5,155 bases of DNA from Bacteroidales bacterium (GTDB lineage: Bacteria > Bacteroidota > Bacteroidia > Bacteroidales > S143-33): assembly GCA_027083655.1 (NCBI GenBank), contig JALWNS010000190.1, forward strand, positions 1 to 5,155. The letters run 5' to 3'. Positions within the stretch are counted from its first letter, which is position 1. Each line of letters opens with the position of its first letter. The notes beneath the pieces are model-generated. The model saw only the letters and a list, made by a program, of their open reading frames with translations. It was not told the origin of the DNA and searched no databases. The position numbers and the translations under genes are program-made. Positions 1 through 5,155 of this stretch are shown piece after piece.

Positions 1-1814
1 TTGGTGTTTTTGACGAAGTACCTAAAACAGAGTTTTCGTCCGTGGTACCATATCAGAGCAGGGTTTCTTATGATAATTTCAGGCGTTTTAGAAATGGAGA
101 CTTGGAGGTTTTGATTGCTAACAGGAATATTGCCCATGGCTTGGATAAGCCAGATATACGTTCGCTAGTACTGATGTCTTTACCTGTGAGTATAGAGGAG
201 TTTGTGAAATTACTCAACCGCGTAGGGCGTGATTTGTCAGAGGCTCAGGTACATTTCCTATTGTCAGAGAAGCAGGTAAGCTTTGAGGAGCAGAAAAATA
301 TTGTCTCTGGGCACGAGATAACTGAGATAAAGCAGAATAGACAGGTTCTTTATGAGGAATATGTAAGCTATAAGATACTCAAGTCATTTAAGGGCAATTT
401 GAAGAAAGATATGCTTCTGGCCGATGAGATACTAAATTATCTCAAATCAACCAATGAGACATTAGAAGAATTGTTGGTAAACAGAATAAGGCAAGTTTTC
501 GGAATATGGGTGAGCTTTGATTACCAGCCAATGGAGAATCCTACAATGATTTATGTTTATGAGAATGGTGATTTGTTGGGAATAATAGATTTTGAGGAGA
601 ATAAAATCGATAACCAGGCTAGTGCTTTGCGACGCGATATAGCAGATAGTATTCTGAGTTTTCTCGATACAGAGATACGTAGCTTTGTTAGCAAGCCAAG
701 GGATATTTTCTTGATAATAAAAGATAAAGTTTCACACTCTTCCACCTCGTTGCTAAATAAACTTGTGTCAATGAGCGAGGGTGAGAGTGCTAGTATAACA
801 ATTGATTTCAGTAATAATCTGACACAGGATCTAGCCTCGGTCCTAGGCAAGGATAAGTTTACACATTTAGATATCGAGAGAGCTTACTATGGAGCAGAGG
901 ACTATAATGACTTTAGGGAGTATTTGTCAGAATTTGTTGACCGCCGCACACTGAAGAAAAATGACGAAAAGATTAAGCAGCTATTTTACAGGATTAGGGC
1001 TTTCTGGGATACATACCGTATGGTATATTATCTAATAGTTATTGGCGTAGTGGATGATTATTTGATTGATTTCAGGAATCAACAGTTTGTTATACAATTG
1101 CGTAAATTATCAGAGGACCAGTATATTAACCGCATTTACAAGCGTATATCTGCTTTCGTTTCGCGTGAGAAAGCAATGGAGGTCTTCCAGAAAGTACCAG
1201 GTTATCGTGGAGATAGTTTTGTTCATAAGGTGTTGAATTATTGGATAAACTTTGAATATTCATACATCAGGGCAAGGAATGAGGCGACTATTGCCGAACT
1301 TGCTAGACTGATGCGCGCTTTGTTCAAGAATAAAGATCAGCAGGCTTGTAAATTTGTGGTTTCACATTATTTTGAAGCAAAATATATCCTTGACCTAAGG
1401 GAGCGAAAAGCTATTGAGAAAGAGAATTGGATAAAAATTATTGATTATTTTATTCAAAAAGTTGGTATCTTTAAGTCTAATATAAAGCATCTGTACAAAA
1501 CGGCAGAAATTTTGCTAAAAGAGGATAGGGGAGATTATGTTGCTTTGATGCTAAGAGGATGGGCAGGACTATTGCTTAGCAATGATAATGCATCTATTTC
1601 TAGTGCTCTTGATGATATTGCGATGTCTCTGAATATGTGGAAAAAACAGATGCAAGTTGATACAGAGGAATTTATAACATGGATCGACACTTTATTGGTT
1701 ACACTCGAAAACTTTAATTTTGAGCTAAAAACAAAAGTGGAAAAACTATTTCATCTAAAAATATTTACTACATGGCTAAAAGATTTTAATAATAATTTTA
1801 TTGATCTAACATAA
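1..1814 (+). CDS. RecQ-like superfamily 2 helicase, C-terminal part (5' end outside window)
   Basis: The frame is open from the left edge (first full codon at 3), so the gene starts upstream; the GTG at 42 lies inside the motor domain and is not the start. In view are 603 residues, numbered here from the codon at 3. Residues 14-53 match the motif IVa/V part of RecQ-type helicases: tyrosine and glutamine of the IVa region, then a motif V ending GLDKPDIR (nt 108-161). Motif VI follows as NRVGRD (nt 216-233), keeping both arginines. Proteins of this type use ATP to unwind DNA. The ~520 residues after motif VI contain only one cysteine, so the RecQ zinc-binding domain is absent, and I see no HRDC domain. 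A segment at residues 338-357 (YRMVYYLIVIGVVDDYLIDF, nt 1014-1073) and the helical stretch after it recall, from memory, a family of very large bacterial RecQ-like helicases. The gene is AT-rich. It is followed after 12 bases by the coiled-coil gene, suggesting co-transcription. The SF2 helicase call is firm, the RecQ subfamily likely, the biological role unknown. Confidence 0.8.
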   Translation, partial: GVFDEVPKTEFSSVVPYQSRVSYDNFRRFRNGDLEVLIANRNIAHGLDKPDIRSLVLMSLPVSIEEFVKLLNRVGRDLSEAQVHFLLSEKQVSFEEQKNIVSGHEITEIKQNRQVLYEEYVSYKILKSFKGNLKKDMLLADEILNYLKSTNETLEELLVNRIRQVFGIWVSFDYQPMENPTMIYVYENGDLLGIIDFEENKIDNQASALRRDIADSILSFLDTEIRSFVSKPRDIFLIIKDKVSHSSTSLLNKLVSMSEGESASITIDFSNNLTQDLASVLGKDKFTHLDIERAYYGAEDYNDFREYLSEFVDRRTLKKNDEKIKQLFYRIRAFWDTYRMVYYLIVIGVVDDYLIDFRNQQFVIQLRKLSEDQYINRIYKRISAFVSREKAMEVFQKVPGYRGDSFVHKVLNYWINFEYSYIRARNEATIAELARLMRALFKNKDQQACKFVVSHYFEAKYILDLRERKAIEKENWIKIIDYFIQKVGIFKSNIKHLYKTAEILLKEDRGDYVALMLRGWAGLLLSNDNASISSALDDIAMSLNMWKKQMQVDTEEFITWIDTLLVTLENFNFELKTKVEKLFHLKIFTTWLKDFNNNFIDLT

Positions 1815-1826
1815 AACCAGAATGAT

Positions 1827-2693
1827 ATGATCGAACAAATAAATATCGAATTACTAAAATTACAGGATGAGCTACAAAAGCTCAAAAGCGCATCGGAGCA
1901 GATAGCACAGGCAGGAAAATTGAGCAAGGATGTGCTCGAGATGGGAGAGAATCTGACACAGTCTTATAACGATGTCCTCAAGAAGTTACAATCCTTGGTT
2001 TCGGACTACATGAATAAAACATACAAGATTACAGAGGAAAATCTGACAAAACTTTTTCACAGTTTTCAGGAGCGTGTTAAGGAGGAGGAAGAAAGACTAA
2101 CAAAGTTTTCTGAGCTGTCAACACAAAGCGAGGACCTGCTTAAAAAAGTTATTGATGAACTACTGACAAAAAGCAAAAAACAAATAGACAATCTAGTAGG
2201 TGAGATAAAAAAGACACTATCTGAGCAGAAAAAAATGCTCGAATCTTATGCCAAGACATCAAAAGATGCAGTGCAGGAATTGGCTAAAAAGCATGAACAA
2301 ACACTTGAGCAGGAACAGCAGATCTTAGAAAGTTATCTCGATTTAGCAGAGAAAACAGCCAAGCTTTCGCAGGTCATAGCAGATGTTGATTTCCCTAAAA
2401 GATTGGATGCTATTGACTCAAAGCTTTCTTCTCTTAATAGCCGTATAAATGATGCAGAAAAGTCATTGAAGCAGGCTACTGACGACCAGACAGACCAGCT
2501 ACTCACAAAACTTGGACAAATCCTATTGGCACAGGAAGAATTATATGAGAAAGTGGAGAAAAACCGCAAAAAAATTAATGGCAATAAAGTGCTTTTGTGG
2601 ATAATTTTTATTCTAAATTTACTTTTCTATGGTTCTGCGGTTTATGTTTTCCTTAGCATGTTTTCTGACTTTTTCCAGGCTTTAACAAAGTAA
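1827..2693 (+). CDS. Coiled-coil protein with C-terminal membrane anchor
   Basis: This 288-residue protein of unknown function is almost wholly charged, amphipathic helix (rich in K, E, Q, L, S). It has no cysteine and a single proline, at residue 190 in a DFPKRLD stretch that probably hinges two coiled-coil segments (about 1-187 and 193-250). A basic patch (KNRKK, then NGNK, up to residue 254) precedes one hydrophobic segment at about 255-279, followed by a nine-residue tail. By the positive-inside rule the long coiled coil should lie in the cytoplasm, tethered by its C terminus. There is no signal peptide. The ATG at 1827 is chosen because the ATG at 1822 meets a stop after one more codon; no Shine-Dalgarno sequence is seen, which is common in Bacteroidota. 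It lies 12 bases behind the helicase gene and before a terminator, so it is the last gene of that operon. It could be a membrane tether, sensor or scaffold for the helicase; this is inference from context. Confidence 0.85.
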   Translation: MIEQINIELLKLQDELQKLKSASEQIAQAGKLSKDVLEMGENLTQSYNDVLKKLQSLVSDYMNKTYKITEENLTKLFHSFQERVKEEEERLTKFSELSTQSEDLLKKVIDELLTKSKKQIDNLVGEIKKTLSEQKKMLESYAKTSKDAVQELAKKHEQTLEQEQQILESYLDLAEKTAKLSQVIADVDFPKRLDAIDSKLSSLNSRINDAEKSLKQATDDQTDQLLTKLGQILLAQEELYEKVEKNRKKINGNKVLLWIIFILNLLFYGSAVYVFLSMFSDFFQALTK

Positions 2694-2717
2694 AAACTTA
2701 ATTATTGCGATATCCCC

Positions 2718-2742
2718 AAGGCGGCCCACAGGCCGCCTTTTT
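2718..2742 (+). terminator. Intrinsic terminator of the helicase/coiled-coil operon
   Basis: A perfect 9-base-pair stem (AAGGCGGCC at 2718-2726 pairing with GGCCGCCTT at 2731-2739) closes a CACA loop and runs into a T-rich tract (TTTTTCTTT, 2738-2746). It lies 25 bases after the stop codon of the coiled-coil gene. This is a classic Rho-independent terminator and marks the end of the left operon, so clpB should be transcribed separately. Confidence 0.93.
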
Positions 2743-2755
2743 CTTTACCATCCTG

Positions 2756-2780
2756 TCAAGCGAGCGTGAGCTTCAAGCGA
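2756..2780. repeat. Short direct repeat TCAAGCGA, two copies
   Basis: TCAAGCGA occurs at 2756-2763 and again at 2773-2780, an offset of 17 bases, just after the terminator. The GCGAGCGTG within the first copy's flank (2760-2768) recurs exactly at 3036-3044 inside the large hairpin. The block is more G+C-rich than its surroundings. No function can be assigned; it may be a remnant of a small repeat element. Confidence 0.4.
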
Positions 2781-2837
2781 CGAGCCCTGGACATGAGGTA
2801 AACACAAGGAGGGGAAATAGGTAGTGTTAAGAAAAAG

Positions 2838-2871
2838 TGTGTATGGAAAAATAAGGGGGCGCGTAAATTTG
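2838..2871 (+). promoter_or_regulatory. Candidate Bacteroidota-type promoter
   Basis: TAAATTTG at 2864-2871 is an exact match to the TAnnTTTG -7 element used by the primary sigma factor of Bacteroidota. The -33 element is weak: the best candidate is TGTG at 2838-2841 (consensus TTTG), with a spacer of 22 bases that is slightly long. Transcription would begin near 2876-2880, about 20 bases before the ATG of the possible small gene at 2899. I found no other exact TAnnTTTG between here and clpB, so it might also serve clpB through a long leader. Confidence 0.4.
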
Positions 2872-2898
2872 CAGAAAAAACTATAAAAACTTATAACG

Positions 2899-3015
2899 AT
2901 GAAAAGAGAAAAAGAAAAGCAAACAATCACACGCACCCCCATTAAATTCAACTCTAATCAAATTAAAGAAATTATGTTGAGTTTTGCAAGTTCACAGACA
3001 AGTGGTATAAGGTAA
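2899..3015 (+). CDS. Possible 38-residue basic peptide
   Basis: An ATG-to-TAA frame of 38 codons encodes a basic, hydrophilic peptide beginning MKREKEKQTITRTPIKFNSN and ending SSQTSGIR. It has no membrane segment, no cysteine and no family I recognise. Its support is positional: it starts about 20 bases after the expected start point of the candidate promoter at 2864-2871 and is followed 17 bases after its stop by the strong hairpin at 3033-3060. Against it are the lack of a Shine-Dalgarno sequence and its small size, which chance could explain. If real, it could be an independent small gene or a leader peptide ahead of clpB. Confidence 0.25.
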   Translation: MKREKEKQTITRTPIKFNSNQIKEIMLSFASSQTSGIR

Positions 3016-3032
3016 CGAAAATCTCCTCATCC

Positions 3033-3060
3033 GTTGCGAGCGTGCGTAGCACCTCGCAAC
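3033..3060. repeat. Near-perfect 28-base inverted repeat (hairpin)
   Basis: GTTGCGAG (3033-3040) pairs perfectly with CTCGCAAC (3053-3060). Inside, after one bulged C at 3041, GTGC (3042-3045) pairs with GCAC (3049-3052) around a GTA loop. The result is a 12-base-pair stem with a single bulge. No T tract follows on either strand, so it is not a canonical intrinsic terminator. It could be a structure in the clpB leader RNA, a processing or stability element, or a palindromic repeat. The structure is certain from the sequence; its role is not. Confidence 0.75.
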
Positions 3061-3110
3061 TGGCACAGGGCAAGGCACGCTGCAAACATTACGTGAATTT
3101 TATAACAGGA

Positions 3111-3129
3111 AAGTGACATTTTGTCAGTT
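3111..3129. promoter_or_regulatory. Operator-like palindrome upstream of clpB
   Basis: TGACA-TTT-TGTCA (3114-3126) is a perfect 5-base inverted repeat with a 3-base centre. The symmetry extends outward past one G/G mismatch to AA/TT (3111-3112 and 3128-3129). It lies 107 bases before the clpB start codon. The symmetry and position suit a dimeric transcription factor. It is not the HrcA (CIRCE) site nor the CtsR heptad repeat, so no regulator can be named. Confidence 0.4.
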
Positions 3130-3165
3130 GTTTGTAGTAATGTAAGTGTCTGTTAATCAGTTGTT
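3124..3165. repeat. Direct repeat TCAGTTGTT, two copies 33 bases apart
   Basis: TCAGTTGTT occurs exactly at 3124-3132 and 3157-3165. The 33-base offset is about three helical turns, which would place both copies on the same DNA face. An overlapping shorter repeat, GTTAAT at 3152-3157 and 3163-3168, has an 11-base offset, one turn. The cluster sits directly upstream of clpB and could be a regulator-binding array; the region is AT-rich, so chance is possible. Confidence 0.4.
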
Positions 3166-3220
3166 AATATATCCACCATTATCAGGCAAAGAATTTGATA
3201 AATAAGGGCGACAACACAAA

Positions 3221-3227
3221 AAGGAGG
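3221..3227 (+). promoter_or_regulatory. Ribosome binding site of clpB
   Basis: AAGGAGG lies 8 bases before the ATG at 3236 and is a near-ideal Shine-Dalgarno sequence. It fixes the clpB start and is notable because Bacteroidota genes usually lack one; the two upstream genes have none that I can see. It suggests strong translation. Confidence 0.85.
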
Positions 3228-3235
3228 AAAAAGCT

Positions 3236-5155
3236 ATGAAACTAGATAATTTCACAATCAAAGCACAGGAAGCAATACAGCATGCTTTCACAATAGCTCA
3301 GGGCTATGGCCACCAGGCAATAGAAAATGGCCATCTGCTCAAGGCTGTTTTTGAGACAGACGAAAATGTCCCAACTTTCTTGCTCAAAAAGCTTGGAGTT
3401 AACGTTGACAACTTCAAGCGTGTACTAGACAGCATAATCCAGTCTTATCCTAAGGTAGAAGGCGGTGAACCATACCTGTCAAACACTGCTGCCTTTGCAC
3501 TTCGCGAGGCTATTAATCAGTCCAAGGAAGCAGGTGATGAATATGCTTCCCTGGAATACATACTCCTGGGTATTCTGCGTAGCGGCGACCAGGTAGCACA
3601 GGCTCTCAAAGATACAGGCGTTACTGAAAAAGAGTTGCGCGCTGCTATTGCCGACTTGCGCAAGGGACAGAAAGTTACATCCCGTAGCGCAGAAGAAACA
3701 TACCAGGCATTGAATAAATATGCTATTAACCTCAACGAGCAGGCGCAGAAAGGTAAGCTTGACCCAGTTATTGGCCGTGATGAAGAGATCCGCCGTGTTC
3801 TGCAGATTCTATCGCGCCGTACCAAGAACAACCCTGTTCTTGTTGGTGATCCAGGTGTTGGTAAAACTGCTATTGTAGAAGGAATAGCACAGCGTATCGT
3901 CAAAGGTGAGGTTCCAGAAAACCTCAAGACCAAGGTTATCTATGCCCTGGACATGGGTGCCTTGATTGCAGGTGCTAAGTACCAGGGTGAGTTTGAGGAG
4001 AGACTGAAGTCTGTTGTACGCGAGGTTGTCGAATCTGATGGAGAGATTATCCTGTTCATTGACGAGATACATACCCTTGTCGGAGCAGGCCGTTCACAGG
4101 GTGCTATGGATGCAGCAAACATACTAAAACCTGCTCTGGCGCGTGGTGAATTGCGGGCTATTGGTGCTACAACACTGGACGAATTCCAGAAATATTTTGA
4201 GAAAGACAAAGCATTAGAGCGCCGTTTCCAGAAAGTAATGGTTGATGAACCAGACCGTGCTTCTGCTATAGCTATCCTGCGTGGTCTGAAGGAACGCTAT
4301 GAGAACCATCACAAGGTGCGTATCACTGATGATGCAATCATTGGTGCCGTTGACTTGAGTATCCGCTATATCACAGACCGTTATCTGCCAGACAAGGCTA
4401 TTGACCTTATTGACGAGGCAGCCGCCAAGCTGCGTCTGGAGATGGATTCTGTGCCAGCACCTATTGATGAGCTTGATAGCCAGATACGCCAGCTGGAGAT
4501 TGAGCGTGCAGCACTCATAAAAGACAAGCACAGCGACCGCCTCAAAACAATAGAGGAGAAAATCGCAGAGCTCAAGCAGCAACGTTCCGAACTTGAGGCC
4601 AAATGGCGTAATGAGAAAGACATACTTACCAAGATACAGAAGCTTAAGGAAGATATTGAACAATTTAAGTTTGAGGCCGAAAAAGCAGAGCGCGAAGGTA
4701 ATTTCAACTACGTTGCTGAGTTGCGCTATGGCCGCATACCACAGGCCGAGAAGGAAATAGAGCAGTTGCAGCAGAAACTCAAAGAAATACAGGGCGACAA
4801 TCCTCTTATCCGCGAGGAGGTTGATTACGAGGATATTGCAGAAGTTGTTAGCCGTTGGACAGGCATACCAGTGGCTAAGCTCATGCAGACCGAGAAAGAG
4901 AAACTCTTGCACCTGGAGGATGTTCTGCACCAGCGCGTTGTTGGACAGGATGATGCTATACGTGCCGTAGCAGATGCTGTTCGCCGTAGCCGTGCAGGAC
5001 TGGCAGACCAGAACCGTCCACTTGGTTCATTCATATTCCTGGGTTCCACAGGTGTGGGTAAGACAGAGCTTGCTAAAGCATTGGCAGAGGCGCTCTTTGA
5101 CGATGAGAAAGCAATGATACGTATAGACATGTCCGAATACCAGGAGCGCCACAGC
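3236..5155 (+). CDS. clpB: ATP-dependent chaperone ClpB, N-terminal 640 residues (3' end outside window)
   Basis: ClpB is a cytoplasmic hexameric AAA+ disaggregase that threads aggregated proteins through its central pore with help from DnaK/DnaJ/GrpE. Visible in order: the Clp N-domain (about 1-150); Walker A GDPGVGKT (204-211); pore-loop tyrosine 249 in AKYQGEF; Walker B LFIDE (273-277); the paired arginines 329-330 in LERRF; the long middle coiled coil (about 405-520), which separates ClpB from ClpA and shorter Clp proteins; and the second-ring Walker A GSTGVGKT (603-610). The frame is open at the right edge, ending at [11 protein letters not shown]. About 220 of the usual ~860 residues are missing, including the second Walker B and the C-terminal domain. 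The start ATG is supported by AAGGAGG 8 bases upstream and by alignment of [14 protein letters not shown] to known N termini. The gene is much richer in G+C than the helicase and uses mainly CGT/CGC for arginine, as expected for a highly expressed gene. It is separated from the left operon by a terminator and 542 bases. Confidence 0.98.
   Translation, partial: MKLDNFTIKAQEAIQHAFTIAQGYGHQAIENGHLLKAVFETDENVPTFLLKKLGVNVDNFKRVLDSIIQSYPKVEGGEPYLSNTAAFALREAINQSKEAGDEYASLEYILLGILRSGDQVAQALKDTGVTEKELRAAIADLRKGQKVTSRSAEETYQALNKYAINLNEQAQKGKLDPVIGRDEEIRRVLQILSRRTKNNPVLVGDPGVGKTAIVEGIAQRIVKGEVPENLKTKVIYALDMGALIAGAKYQGEFEERLKSVVREVVESDGEIILFIDEIHTLVGAGRSQGAMDAANILKPALARGELRAIGATTLDEFQKYFEKDKALERRFQKVMVDEPDRASAIAILRGLKERYENHHKVRITDDAIIGAVDLSIRYITDRYLPDKAIDLIDEAAAKLRLEMDSVPAPIDELDSQIRQLEIERAALIKDKHSDRLKTIEEKIAELKQQRSELEAKWRNEKDILTKIQKLKEDIEQFKFEAEKAEREGNFNYVAELRYGRIPQAEKEIEQLQQKLKEIQGDNPLIREEVDYEDIAEVVSRWTGIPVAKLMQTEKEKLLHLEDVLHQRVVGQDDAIRAVADAVRRSRAGLADQNRPLGSFIFLGSTGVGKTELAKALAEALFDDEKAMIRIDMSEYQERHS

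Larger units (their letters stand above)
2694..3235. other. Intergenic region between the accessory operon and clpB
   Basis: This 542-base stretch holds the terminator, two small direct-repeat sets, a candidate promoter, a possible 38-codon frame, a large hairpin, a palindrome and the clpB ribosome binding site, each listed separately. No tRNA, rRNA or recognisable riboswitch is seen. It is long for a bacterial intergenic region, so an unannotated small RNA or leader is plausible. I could not find a convincing promoter with both -33 and -7 elements immediately before clpB. Confidence 0.7.

Noticed and set aside
42..44. GTG at 42 as the start codon of the helicase.
   Set aside because: The frame stays open to the left edge and the start would fall inside the second motor domain, leaving no Walker A or DExH motifs; the gene begins upstream.
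2806..2820. G-rich run (GGAGGGG...GG) as a possible quadruplex.
   Set aside because: Only two-G tiers can be formed and the tract count is marginal.
2824..2886. A 20-codon frame starting at GTG 2824 behind an AAGGAGG at 2806-2812.
   Set aside because: The Shine-Dalgarno match is good, but the frame is tiny, the spacing of 11 is long and it overlaps the candidate promoter; too little to support a gene.
2745..2951. Minus-strand 68-codon frame with hydrophobic stretches.
   Set aside because: It spans the repeat block and the candidate promoter and has no supporting start signal or recognisable family; its hydrophobicity comes from A-rich + strand sequence.
3038..3055. TAGCACCTC and GAGCGTGC inside the hairpin resemble halves of the HrcA CIRCE operator.
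   Set aside because: The halves are in reversed order, contain an extra base and are separated by 3 rather than 9 bases, so this is not CIRCE.
3061..3085. TGGCAC...TGCA resembling a sigma-54 promoter.
   Set aside because: The GG and GC elements do not fall at the strict 10-base spacing in any register; the in-register position after TGGCAC reads AAGGC instead of TTGCA.
2694..3235. CRISPR array or insertion-sequence end in the intergenic region.
   Set aside because: Repeats are only 6-9 bases, with two copies each and no regular spacers, and there is no transposase or paired terminal inverted repeat.
4214..4930. Long minus-strand open frame (238 codons) opposite clpB, with others at 3517-3933, 3940-4209 and 4825-5130.
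   Set aside because: They are antisense to an unambiguous, conserved clpB, and their hydrophobic or serine/arginine-rich translations are the mirror of its codon bias.

Overview
The window most likely comes from a member of the Bacteroidota. The evidence is the sequence of the ClpB at the right end (recalled family resemblance, not searched) and one exact match to the Bacteroidota -7 promoter element TAnnTTTG in the intergenic region. I cannot place it at a lower rank. All genes I can support lie on the + strand.

Left part (1-2693): two tightly spaced genes form one apparent operon. The first is the 3' portion of a superfamily 2, RecQ-like helicase. It begins upstream of the window; only the end of its motor (motif IVa, V and VI region) is present, followed by an unusually long C-terminal region of about 520 residues. 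Twelve bases after its stop comes a 288-residue, almost entirely helical coiled-coil protein with a single C-terminal transmembrane segment. A strong intrinsic terminator (2718-2742) closes the unit. A helicase with a large family-specific tail plus a membrane-anchored coiled-coil partner looks like an accessory module, possibly a genome-defence one. That role is inference: I recognise no named system, and the 5' part of the operon is out of view.

Middle (2694-3235, 542 bases): after the terminator there are short direct repeats, a candidate Bacteroidota promoter followed by a possible 38-codon reading frame (2899-3015), and a near-perfect long hairpin (3033-3060). Closer to clpB are an operator-like palindrome (TGACA-TTT-TGTCA), a 9-base direct repeat at a 33-base offset, and a strong Shine-Dalgarno sequence.

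Right part (3236-5155): the first 640 codons of clpB, the ring-forming AAA+ disaggregase. N-domain, complete first ATPase domain, middle coiled coil and the Walker A of the second ATPase domain are present; the last ~220 residues run off the window. Base composition changes across the window: AT-rich in the helicase (18 G+C of 60 at 1021-1080) and much richer in clpB (32 of 60 at 4381-4440). This fits a low-expression or acquired module next to a highly expressed core gene.
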